A stretch of 64,000 nt of DNA from contig OY783199.1 in the NCBI GenBank assembly GCA_963678675.1, positions 3,417,501 through 3,481,500 on the forward strand. The letters are read 5' to 3'. This document shows positions 52,616-64,000 of the stretch, one piece after another; position 1 is the stretch's first letter, and each line of letters starts with the position of its first letter. The position numbers were made by a program, and so were the translations under genes. The notes under the pieces were generated by a model. The model ran no database searches, was not told where the DNA came from, and saw only the letters and a program-made list of their open reading frames with translations. Source of the stretch: Xiphydria camelus (lineage: Eukaryota; Arthropoda; Insecta; Hymenoptera; Xiphydriidae).

Positions 52616-54488
52616 TTAAGAACACGTCGCGATACCACATACTTTTTGGAAATGTTCGGGTTGTTCCAAGCTTTCCACAAGGAAAGCTCCCAAGTCGTAC
52701 TTGGATATGGCACGTCCGGGTGATTCATCATATTTGATGGTATATTTTGTACTCGGAGAATCTGTACACCGAAAATAGAACATGAAACTCGCTGCTCTTA
52801 CGAGTAGTAGAAGCATACACATTCGCGTTAGAACTTGCATACGAGATATAATTTGGGAAGAATTTGAATGAAGCTTGTTGCCCCCTTCAATTCGGAAAAT
52901 GAAAGATTTTTAAACTCTGCTTCCTGTGATTTAATTTAAACTTGTGAGAATTAAAAGTTGAAACGTCTTAAATAAACATGTTTCATTAAATAATTAGATT
53001 TTGCAGCAACTTAAATATCATCATACTTGAAGATAAGTGAAAGAGCAATTAATATATTCAGTTTAATTGAATTCGATTTTGTTAAAAGTTTATGATTGAC
53101 TTATATGAGATTTTACACAAGTTTCAGCTAATTTATTATGAATGAAAATAAAGTAACTTAAAGGTGTTAAAATTGTTAATGGATTTATGCGATAGTTTCA
53201 ATTCTAATATCAGTTCGGGAACTCGTATATGATTTGCAAAATTGAAATTATTCGTAAACAAGTTATATTAGAATTATAACTTGCATAATACTGCTGCATA
53301 AGCAAAACATTGTATAACTTTTAATTCTAGCGTTGTCGTAAAATGCGATAATCTACTAAATTATGCCCACAAAATCGTGAAAAGAAAATCGATTCTTTCA
53401 CCCAACTTTACACAAAAATCTTGAAAATTGGGGCACTTACCTGCGATATGAGGAGGCAATACCGCCACCCATTTAAGCCCGCTACTTTTAAGAACGTCAA
53501 GCATACGCTGGTGGTCTGCATTTAGGTCTTTGAAAATCACAGGTACAGCTTCTGGTTTGTAGAATAGGAATGCTGCAATTAACAAAACAAGATTAATCGG
53601 AGATAGCGTTGTTCAATGGTGATTACATCCAGATTACATCCTGCATTCGATACGCATTACCATCGCTATAACTGCGCCTTTGCGTAATACAGGTTTCACA
53701 GTATGTCCCCTATTCCCCTTTATTCTCCTATTTTTTTAAGTATCCCCATCTTCACTCTAAAACTCGCGATTGTCGCAATTTCCCTCTATAATTTGATATT
53801 TTTCCTCTAAAACCACCTATTGTTCAGCTTTTCAGTTGAGTTTGTCTAGAAAACCACTCGTATCGAACACAAGTCAAAAAAATATAATAATATTTACCAG
53901 ATAAACAAACAGAAATCGTTTCTATCTTATTCTCCTTCATAGCGGCTAGTATATTCTTCAAACCCTCAGACAAGATAGTCGTCGGACCTGAAAAAGAACA
54001 CGAGCTGCGTGAACCTCTTCTACAGCAGTAAAATGAAGTAAAATTTTCTTACTAAGGTCGTTCCTGGTTCCAAGCACAACGATGACTGCGTTCTGGCCTG
54101 TCACTGCTTCGGAAACTCTTTTCGCATTAGTAACATCTCCGACGAAGGGCTCAACCTTTCCCTTCAACTGATCGGGGATCTTTCCTTCGTCTCTGACAAA
54201 TGCCCGTACTTGTAGACCTTACATTTAAACAAAAGTGAAGGTAATTTAAAAGGGGAATTGTTAATGAACAGCAACAATAATGTAAGGACGCTTTTAAACC
54301 TCCTATATGAGTCGGATTTAAAATACTAGAAATGTTTGCTTGAGAACGTTCCCGCGCTATTCTATTAATGAATCTTTGAAACAGCATACGATGAAGGAAA
54401 ATAATTTCAAATTACCCTTTTTGATGGCATGTTCGAGAGCGCACAATCCAGTAGTGCCTGTGGCGCCGAATATTACCACTTTATTCAT
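52616..54488 (-). CDS. BLVRB: Flavin reductase (NADPH) / biliverdin reductase B
   Basis: Five exons on the minus strand: 54416-54488, 54053-54217, 53898-53987, 53441-53572, 52616-52761; all joins are phase 1 and the product is 201 residues (human BLVRB is 206). It is a cytosolic NADPH-dependent reductase of flavins and non-alpha biliverdins with an atypical short-chain dehydrogenase fold. Visible: dinucleotide-binding G8-A-T-G11-T-T-G14, an AVIVVLGTRNDLSPTT block at the NADP site, S109 in LSAFLF at the position of the active-site serine region, a VAVLPPHI strand, and AISKYDLGAF near the C-terminus. All are hallmarks of this family. It has a canonical AATAAA 72 bases after the stop. Confidence 0.93.
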
Positions 54489-54816
54489 GATTATTACGCG
54501 AGATCTCTTCTCGATTTACTCCACACGCGGTACGTTCGCGCACACACGTATATAAAATGCAAGTCAATCGACTTCCTTCGTTCTATTATACTGCAAGTCA
54601 CAGTGACGAGTCGTAGCAAACAACTCTAATTGATTTTCCACCGGCTTATCGATAACTACGCGCGTTTACAGCAATTTCAAACGACCCGGATGATTCTACT
54701 GCGGGTTCCAAGAACGAAGTAAACACGCGACTCGCGAATGGCTGCCATTTTGCGACGGCAAATGGCGGCAAGACTTGAATTGATTTTCCACAGATTGATC
54801 GATATACCTGCACGTG

Positions 54817-55020
54817 TATACCATATGAGGCTAAGCTTACTCGCTAGGAAAGAAATTTCAATCACTAGGTATTATCTCACTGTCTCTGAGCTTTTGGCTG
54901 ATATTTGTATGATACTTTTTTGAAGATTACGTTTTTATCTACAATAAAGTCTTATATCAATGTAGGCCAAAGTGATTGAAGTTTCTTTCCTGGCGAGTAA
55001 GCTTAGCCTCACATGGTATA
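54817..55020. mobile_element. Foldback MITE, TGAGGCTAA-CTTACTCG family, copy 3
   Basis: TATACCATATGAGGCTAAGC at the left and AAGCTTAGCCTCACATGGTA at the right, so even the outermost bases pair. It sits between the BLVRB start (54488) and the end of PSME4 (55733). The best preserved of the three copies. Confidence 0.9.
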
Positions 55021-55416
55021 GCTGCGTGCGTTCGCAGATTTCGAACGATTTAAATAATTCTACCACGCGTTCAGAGAACGAAGAAAACAATCAATTCGAA
55101 TAACTCCGCGGGGACGATAAATTATTTACAAACGAACTCCACTACTGATTATCCACAATACCGAGATAGCCAAACATCGCTGAATGCATACTAACGAACT
55201 TAACGAACGAACTGCATCACGATACCGATGTAAAAAAGTTGGGATTGGAAATAGATGCTTTTGATTACATTTCTGGAAACCTAAATAAGTATTTATATAA
55301 ACCGATCAAACGACATTAATGTTAGAGGAATTAATTGACTAATTGTCCGTTTCGATCGTTCACGTGCAGCTGGAAAAGATCAAAGTTAAATCGGCAGAGT
55401 AGCAAATTACCTCACA

Positions 55417-55422
55417 TTTATT
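55417..55422 (-). terminator. Candidate polyadenylation signal of PSME4
   Basis: AATAAA on the minus strand about 310 bases after the PSME4 stop codon. Confidence 0.4.
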
Positions 55423-55732
55423 CATACAGTCCAACCTCCCACGACATCCCATCCGCAGGAAGTCACACGATTTAATCCGCCAGCCTGGACTCTCGTTTAG
55501 ATCATCAAATTTTACAATTTTAACAATTTTGATATTAGTAAATTGTTTTAAAAAAAAACATTTCATATAATAACCTATTAAACATAACGTGCCTGCACAT
55601 GATACGCCGCCGTTCACCTATTCGAGTAAAAATTATATAACAAGCCGGCGTAAAATGACTTGGCTATTGTATTTCTTATACCGTAATAACTTAGGTACCA
55701 TATCTGAGAAGTATATATATCCAGTGTCACCA

Positions 55733-58700
55733 TCAAGCGTAGTAAGAGGGTGGTGCCGATAAATCCTGCAATACTTCAAGCTGTTCCTCCGTAAACTGCA
55801 ACGCGTGATTAGACCATCCGTCGTAATGCGTTCGTTTGAAGTCACCTAAGGTCTTTCTTATCGTTGTCTGAAAATAACAATTGTATTACGCACGCTGTTC
55901 CGTCGTCAATTTTTGACTTACAGGTCATTCTTGGCGGAGGGTAGAGACGAAACATTTACCCGGGAAGAAAGTTGCATCAAAATTTAGATTCACGGAGACA
56001 TGTCTTTCGTACTTACTGGAATCGGTTGAGGGTCGTTGAGATGAGGACCTAGATGTTCGAAAATCGGCGGCATGTACTTCGGCACGTCGTAGGGATGAGC
56101 TTGGATGAACGCGCACAACCCTAATACACCCGCGTGACGCAACCGTATCGCAGTAGCTTCCGCATTCCTGTCTCTCTCCACGCGCTCCACGGAATCGCGA
56201 TTCTTTCGCTTGGGTAATCGCGTCTTTGCTTTCGCTTTGAACCGTTCCTACGTGTACAATATATCGTTCGCTTACCATTCGTTACTGCGAGACGAGATTA
56301 AACCGTTCCAAAGAACCTACGGCATGCAAATTTCAATAGTTGATCGAACGAACTCACCAACAAAGTCTCTTGATCGGGAATGAATGTACAATGCAGCAGT
56401 CCGCCGAGAACATGCCCGGCCTTCTCCCTGACTTCGAGACGCTCGTCCTCCAGTAGACAGAGAACGATGTCGCGAGCGCAGCCGACCCATGCATCGTTAC
56501 TGAGAACGATGCTCATATTGTGGAAGATCAGAACCTGCAGAAACTCGAGACAAGTGGCTCGAGTGGACCACGAGGAGCTGCTGGAGACCTTACCGACCGC
56601 CTCCAGAGCTACGCCCATGTGTTTCGGTAGAGTGAGAGCCTGCGCGAGGACTGCCAGCGACGCGGAACATATTTTGGTCAGCTCCTCGTCGGTCTCGGAA
56701 TTTACCAGTTGACAGATAATCGGGAACAATTGGTAAAAGCCCCTCTGTCCGCCGTATTGCGAGCGAGATATACTGCCGACCATCCACTTGCAGAAAGTCT
56801 TGAGCAACCTGATCGCGCCCTCGCGCTCGGTATCCTTGACTGCGTTTTTGGGCTTGTCGTTCTCTTCCAAACTTACACCGTCGATGAGCGAACTCAGAGT
56901 CTTCCGTTGAGCAGTGCCCGCTTCCGAGAGGTCCTCCACGAGCACCTTCAGCCTCGGCATTACCTTCTCGATGTTGTTCTGCACGCGAGGGGTCTGTCGT
57001 TCGGGGTGTACATTCGGAAAATCGAGATCCGCCTCGTATATCGTGACCAAAAGTGTGCCTATTCGGTCTCGCACGTTCTGAAGAGGATTCGTTAAGAGCC
57101 TGTCCTCTATACGCGCCAGCAGGCGATGTAATAATTGCGTCAAGCGCCAGGATTGCTGACCGATCGCACTCTCCAAGACATACAATCGTCCGCACTCCGT
57201 GAAGGACGTTTCCGATTCGCCCAACGGCGGCTCCTCCATGAGACACTCGAGAAGCCAGTGATTCCTATTCGGATCTCTCTTATGCAGCGCCGAGGCGGAA
57301 CAAAGACCCCAATCTACCACGGTTTCGTTGGTGAGATTAGACAAGGCCGTTCTGATGATCGGCAGTAGGCCGTCCCACATTTCCTTAACCATCTCGAACG
57401 GCCAATGCTTCGAGCCTCTTATGATACCGGCTACGATTTCCGCAGCGCAGCGTTGACTGCTCTCGTGACTATCCGCTACCAATCGCTGAAGGTGCGGCAG
57501 GAAGTGCCGCAGGTGAGTTATTCCGTGATTGCGGAAGAGACCCCTGAACAGGAGCAATCGGTAGCCATTGAATTTATCCTTGCCCTTCTTCTCTTCGAGA
57601 CTGAAGTACTTGATGAGCTTTTCCACGTTTTGTGGGTCACCGAAGAAGAGATCGACTTCCTTCTCACGAGCGGATAGTTCTCTCTTGCTCGGATCTAGAC
57701 ACGGTTGCTGGGACGACGGGGCGTAGAGTTCCAGTTTTTTCGGCCACGCGTAGTAGCCCGTGTAAGAATGATGGGCGTACCTGGGTTGATCCCATTGTTC
57801 CGCGGTGACTGGTCGCGTTGCGTAATCATACTGCAGCCACGCGTTATCCGGTCTATGCCCCGGGATTCGCATGGGTTCTATTGGTTGTCCTTGGAATGTT
57901 GACGTATCCACTGTAATCTTAATGGATAAAAAATTGAAATTAATGGTATACTTTCCACGGAAATTTCAATATTCGATCACGCGGAAGTCCTAGAAATTGA
58001 AATTCACCTTCACGTGTTCCCGTTTTTGTTGCTGCAGCATAAAACCGACAGTTCTGATAGCGATTTTCCTCTCCTGAAGCGAATCGTGTATCAGTGATTC
58101 AAGAAAGTAGCGCACAACGTTCGCAGGATACGCCTGGTCCGGATGAACTAGGTCCCTTATAAAGCTCATCGCCATCGCTCGATGACGCCAATGTAGATTT
58201 CCTTCGACTATTGCCCGCAATAATTTGTCCAGAAGGTCGTTGTACAACTGCAAATTGCCTTCGCTCTGCTTCTTCAAGGTCGAAAGTCCATTCTCGATTT
58301 CATTCTCGTTCGGCTGCGGCACACTAGGCTGCGGAAGAGTCTCCCACAACGCCGAAGCAGCGTCTACGCATCTCGCTGGGATTTCTAGGGTGATGGCCGT
58401 CGTCGGAAAGTGTTTGTGAATCGATTCAACAAGTCTTTCCTTCAAACGAATGACGGAGGGTTTCTCCGATGGTTTGGAAAGTACTACCGCTGGCCACAGA
58501 ACTTTCAACAGTGACCAATCTCGCTTGGTTATCAGTAGATCGTGATCCGGCCCCAATAGTATATACAAAACTCCCTGTTTCAAAGAACAATCCATAATTA
58601 GTCGACACGTCGCTTACGAGAAATCAATCTCACATGGTAACACTGATCGATGAAATTGAAACGAACAGAGATTCGTATAGATTTTTACATGTATAACATG

Positions 58701-61700
58701 ACATGTGTATTACCTTGAATGCCTCGTGATGCTCTTCGGGATCTTTCGACAATATCTCTACGAGCTGTGGTACGAGATACATGTAGGAATAGGGAAAATT
58801 TTGAAGGGCGCAGAAGAGAGACAACTGAGACTTGTAACGTATATTCGCATATCTGCTGACTGACAACTTTAGCAGCTCGAGCATGATGTGCTTGTGAGTC
58901 TCCGTTATGCAGTACTTCCGCGATTGCAAGCGAGCATCGTGCTGAATATCGGCGCGCTCCAATATAAAGGTACTAAAGAGTCCTTTCTTCCCTACCAACT
59001 TGTCCCCCAAGACCTTCTTCGCAATTCGAAACATCTTGAGCCTTCTTTCGTAAGCTGCGCCCGAACGCACTTTCCCTAAAAGGAGAGACTTCCAAATCTG
59101 AAAACGGGAGAATTTCACGTGTGAATAATCGAGGCTCGCCGTCGAGGAGTATGCTCATTTTCACTTCACAACTCGACGCCTACCTCCGCCAAAATGCTTA
59201 AACTCTTTATATCGTCCTCCGCATTCTTCAGAATACACTCCTGCAAGTTACTCATGATGCCGGCCAAGTAACGCCTCACGTTGCTTCCATCGGCCATCGT
59301 AACTTCACCGCTAATCCCAATGGTCGGCAAGTACGACGTCCAAGGTAACGCTGATGCCAGTGGGACGAGCGCAGGTTCCGTCCACACTGGCAAAAGCAAC
59401 TCGCAGCCTCCGATAATATTGTTTATCACGCTCAGACTCGTCTGAAGCTCTTCCCTACAGTTATTCATCCATTAACTGTTGCCGTTCGAGAAGACTTTAC
59501 TCCTCGATCGTGAAACTTACCGCGTGAGCGAATCCTTATTCGCGATAAACCGTTCTATCCTGGCTACCTCCGGCGGCAGATATCTGAGAAAGAGCCCTTG
59601 CACAGCGGCGATTTCCTCCTTTCCGGGAACATACCAGTTCACCTTCAGCTTATCGATGCTTTCCGCCTGCCCCCAGTCTTTCACGTGAGGATAATCGGGA
59701 TTGTTGTAGTTCCTTTTCACCGATCGAAACTCTCGCGGTGCCACGACGGACAACGAGAGCAACATGGACTTTAAAAGTTGACAGGCAATCTGACACCCCT
59801 CTCGTGATTTTAAATGAAGTATCTTATCGAGGACCCTCGTCAACACGCTCATATGCGGGAGCAAATTGTTGCCCGCGGTGTCGACCATTTCCGCCAAGAG
59901 AAGCATAGCGTACAGCAGCCTCTTATCCAGATTCTCCTCTTTTGCAACCTCGTCTCCCTCCCCGATAGTGTCCAGTATCGTTTGCGACAGTACCGGCAGC
60001 AAAACGCGTAAGGTGTCTCGGCCGTTGATCCTGGCGAAGATTCTGCACAAAACTGCGGCTAATTTTCCCGCGATCTTCGTCTCAAGGATGCGCTCCGTGA
60101 CGAACGCTCGTAATTTGTGAAGGGCGCTCTCGAAGATGGCGTCGCTGGTCTGCATGAGAATGGCCGTGCAAACGCCGATCAACTCCCTCTCCGAGGACGT
60201 CTCCAACCTGCTCTTCTCGTCGCCAACTCGGTTCTCCATTCGCACGAACTCCAGCGCGCTTGAGTCTATCAGGGCGAAGATTCTGTCCATAAATTGTAAG
60301 ATGAAATCTTCGAAACGCGACGTAGCTTCGCAGACCAGTCGGTCGTCTTCGTCCAAATCTGCGGTCGTTCTCGATGAGTCTACCACCGGCACTAGGGTTG
60401 TGTATACCGAAATGAGGCGAAAAGTGGTGAAGCACTTCTCCGCGTCATTTGGATCTATCCCGGGTAGCGATGAAAAGAGCAGCGGTAATACGTGCGATGG
60501 TCCCTCGGGGAAGGTGTAGCCTTTGTTACAATTCCTAGATCCTTGAACCATCGGTCTGGCTACAGCTAACATGCATATCATCGAAGATGTGAGCTTATGG
60601 GGTTCCGTCACAGAGTCGAACGTAGAGTACATGCGCTCCAGCACGTTGGGAATCACTAAACTCGGTCTGATGATGGCAAGATGTTGCAAGGCGTGACAAG
60701 CATCAGTAAGGCCTGATCTACTGAACATAGCAGTCATAGCTACTGGCATCATACTTTTTACAAAAGCGTCAATGTCCTCATCCGTCAACTTATGCGAATC
60801 AGGTACCGGTGTTTCCCAGGTTGGTTTGCCATAACGTTCCCTATAACCGTTCCAAGGGGAACTATGTATATGTATATCCCGGCAAATACTGTGCGAATGG
60901 TGTACGATCTGCTTCGCAATTTCTTCAAAATTTCCGCACCAATTCCTTCGGAATACGAAGAAAGTACTCACTTGTGAACGCGTAGCGTGAAATAGTACGG
61001 TAACTTTCTAAGCAATTCCTTCAATTTCATCAACCAACGACCGTAATTTGCGGGATGAAAAAAAGTTTCGACGGTTTTCAAAAACTTATCGAGGTATATT
61101 TGGGCGCTGGAATGTTTTCCCTGAAATAAATAAGAAATACGATACACGTATACGCCAGCGTTTCGGCAATGTATCTAGATGATCAAAAAATACTCGATCA
61201 ACTCACTAAAACCGACACTATCCACATTGCAATAGGAGTCGTTTCGATCTTGTGATGCCTACTGCTCTGAGTGTTCTTGTAAGAAACGGGCAAATTCAAA
61301 CATCGAACAAATCTGGTAAACATGAGCGGAATATGCGGTTCCCAATCGATGTAGCCGATGTTATTCGACGCTAATCTACCCATCAACCACACCATATTAT
61401 TCTCACATTCCGGAGCGTTATGGCACACTTCCCAAAACGTCATGAATTCGTCAAACCATAATTGAAAACCGAGCGAGTGGTGTTCGGGCGGTAATTGCAG
61501 CGGTAAAAAGAAATCCAATGTTCCAATGGTGATCAACATGGTGCTGCCGTCGAAGGGGCAAAACGTCGGTCGCAATTCATCTAAGATTTCTCGTGTCGCA
61601 CTCAACTAGTGATATAAAATTATAGAACGCGATGAACATTACTTCCCGTCCCTACATCTCTCGCCTCGAACCGCCGTTCGCTCTGCGTAGAGAAAGGAAA

Positions 61701-63778
61701 AAACAAAAATATCAACCGCTTACGGGGAAATAAACTTTTGCGGCATGCACCAAAGCATTTAACGTCGGACCCAGGGGTGAGAAATAGCGGTATATGCCGA
61801 GATTCATCTGTCCTTCGGTGAGCTTATATATTAATTCGTAAAGGGGCTTCCACGGCAGCTCCAATTCGTCAGGAGAGATCAACTCTTTTTTCCTGAACAA
61901 AATTATACAGAAAGAATGTTATACGGTTACTTAAACGTCTCTTCCGCTATGTTTCAATTAGAAAACGTGTTCGGTTAATTCGTAGTTGCGCGTGTTACAT
62001 AAAAAAAATATTGGACGTGTTATCCAGAGAAAGCTAAGTGATATTTCGTGGACTTTTCCAGGTTTTCCAGAAATTAATTAATTTCTCTAAATCTTGTACG
62101 TCTAGATTTTAGATTTGTAGTGTATGTACGTACTGGTGACGGTAACATACGACTAGAAATGATAAAACTTCATTATCTTTTTGCAGCGAACAGACCAGCC
62201 ATCGTAAATCGTTCTGATCTTCCAGAGAATAAATTGATCGTCCTATATCAATTCAGGGAAATCTCTAGATAATGTAAAAATGTTTTTCAATTGAATGCTT
62301 CTTGCCAATCTGGACGCGTTATTTACATCATTAATGCATTTCTCCACAAGATTTAAAGACAAATAAAGCCCAAGTTTGCAAGAAATAGTCACCGGAAAAA
62401 CAATTCTTACAATCAGCAAAGATTCCTTTCGAGTGACTTAAAATAGTTAAACACTGAACGATTTACGACAGCAAGCCTATACTAAATAACAAAATAAAGA
62501 ATTTTGTTCCTTTCAAAAAACACGTACTATTTTGATTACTTTTCTGTCATATCAAATTCCCTGATAATTCCAGATTTTCCAGAATTCTTTGACCACTAGA
62601 CACTATTTCAAATTTTGATCAATGGATAAAAGCACGTAGTAATAAATAGCACTCCAGCAATAAGTACGAATATAGTATAAAAAGATGGACCTTTTGACAT
62701 AGGTACTATTGACCGTTAATATATTAACTCGTCAGCCGTACTGAAAGGGTTAAGTTACTTTAAGCTCTTACGAGCTGTTCAAAGTGCATATTAAAATTTA
62801 AGTGCAACAAAGAAATTTGAGAAATATGACTAAATCTATGACTAAGGCAAGGATAAAGGTCAATAAACTATGTCATCCTTTAATACGTTAACTGCCATGT
62901 GAATCATGCGTGATTCACAAGTAGTGTACTTTAACCCAGCAGCGTTGGTGGCTGGCAGAGAACATGTTAATATGATTTTATAAAAAGATCTCTTAAAATC
63001 TGACCAGCTATTGGATTAAAATTTTTTAGTATTTGCTCCATTTTTTATGCGAATTTCTTTGTATAGTTGCATTATGGAAAATAAGAAAATTCTTGGATAC
63101 TCTTTACGGACACCCCCTAATGACTAGATAAAAATTACTTTGTTAAGCAACCAAGTAGAAAATCGAACTAGAAGATACAGTAAGAAGGACATACTTCAAC
63201 AGCAGAACCAATGTGGATCCAAATTTGTTCACCAGAAACGGTTCGAGGTTTGGAATGGTTATCAGCTCATATATCAACTTGATAAAAAGTATATGATCCT
63301 CCTTTGAAAATTTCATACCGTAGATCTTTATATACCTGAAAAAGAAGGAACAACATGTATTAATCAAAGCAATACGTTTTAATCAAATAAACGATAGATC
63401 AGGAAAAGCGAGTATCTGACAGATGCCGAAACGTTGGTCTAGTTTATTGACTTCGAAACGTCATTTTCACGTGAAAAATTAACCAAAGATCTATAAAATT
63501 TAGACAGAAGCAATCATAAAGTACCGTAGAAGAAGGACTTACTTGCAGAGCTTGGTGGTCCAAACGCTACAGCCAGGCCTCATCTCTCGGAGCATCACAG
63601 CACGTCCCAAGTTGCCCTTGATTTCGAGCAAGAACGCCTGTGCCTCATCGTCGAGCTTGTCAGCATAAGGCAGCAGCTTATTGTACACGATTTCCTTTTG
63701 CACCTGCATCCTGACACTCCCTGTAGACGATTTCATTGTCACGTCGTCCTCGAAATCGCGACAATCCTCGTTGTCCAT
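55733..63778 (-). CDS. PSME4: Proteasome activator complex subunit 4 (PA200/Blm10)
   Basis: Twelve minus-strand exons: 63543-63778, 63195-63335, 61724-61892, 61207-61605, 60972-61120, 59521-60840, 59184-59454, 58714-59097, 58008-58574, 56358-57917, 56017-56247, 55733-55867. All phases agree and give about 1,853 residues, close to human PSME4. It is a monomeric HEAT-repeat dome that caps the 20S proteasome and promotes ubiquitin-independent degradation, notably of acetylated histones in DNA repair and spermatogenesis. Visible: the N-terminal [13 protein letters not shown] motif, KFSKEDH, the NIGYIDW block (exon 4), [16 protein letters not shown] (exon 6), [17 protein letters not shown] (exon 10), [10 protein letters not shown] (exon 11, bromodomain-like region), HLNDPQP, and the conserved C-terminal YYA that inserts into a 20S pocket. 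Most introns are short (about 70-350 bases); intron 2 is 1.3 kb. Confidence 0.96.
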
Positions 63779-64000
63779 GCTTGGCGAATCTAGAAAAGTC
63801 GATTGCTAGGATGCGAAGGGCTGACAGCTGGGTAGAGTCCCATTCGGGGAAGAATCGCGCACTGTAATGAACGCACCGTCTGTGTGATACTCATTCGGTG
63901 ACAAGTTGCTTATTTCTGCTCATTTTCATCGAGTCATGTTTTCCTTGGTGGGAGCCATATTTAATATTTTCACGCTCAAAAGGGCATGTAATGATAAGAT
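63779..64000 (-). promoter_or_regulatory. Upstream region of PSME4
   Basis: The 222 bases before the PSME4 start codon (minus strand) reach the window edge and should hold its 5' UTR and perhaps promoter. No TATA box or other element is clear. Confidence 0.35.

Noticed and set aside
56590..57246. 218-codon minus frame inside PSME4 exon 10
   Set aside because: Out of frame with the conserved PSME4 reading and without family motifs; a shadow of the real frame.

Overview
The window is nuclear DNA of an animal, almost certainly an insect. Genes are split by introns with GT..AG borders, the DNA between exons is AT-rich and full of short foldback transposons, and the encoded proteins have insect-type features such as an adipokinetic hormone receptor. 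A hymenopteran, perhaps an ant, is my best guess from the protein flavour and the transposon types. That is inference only. Five protein-coding genes can be read exon by exon with matching splice phases. No rRNA, tRNA, CRISPR array or bacterial-type operon was seen.

Layout. Bases 1-13,357 hold no supported coding exon. They carry MITEs and a CpG-rich block near 5.2-5.8 kb that may be the promoter and non-coding first exon of the next gene. Bases 13,358-25,677 (+) encode the adipokinetic hormone receptor (AKHR, seven coding exons). Its 6.1 kb fourth intron holds an old tandem duplication. Bases 25,678-31,170 are non-coding as far as I can see. Bases 31,350-46,094 (+) encode a subgroup-B thrombospondin (Tsp, 14 exons, about 1,051 residues). 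Bases 49,337-50,586 (+) encode the actin N-terminal acetyltransferase NAA80 (3 exons), followed by degenerate repeats that seem to include decayed copies of its own 3' end. Bases 52,616-54,488 (-) encode a BLVRB-type flavin/biliverdin reductase (5 exons). Bases 55,733-63,778 (-) encode the proteasome activator PSME4/PA200 (12 exons, about 1,853 residues).

The genes do not form a pathway. AKHR is an endocrine receptor for fat mobilisation, Tsp is a matrix protein for muscle-tendon adhesion, NAA80 modifies actin, BLVRB is a soluble NADPH reductase, and PSME4 caps the proteasome. BLVRB and PSME4 are transcribed in the same direction and NAA80 converges on BLVRB. I found no convincing new biological system. 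The most unusual signals are the duplications in an AKHR intron, the repeat array after NAA80, several long foldback elements placed cleanly in introns, and in-frame alternative acceptor sites in PSME4.
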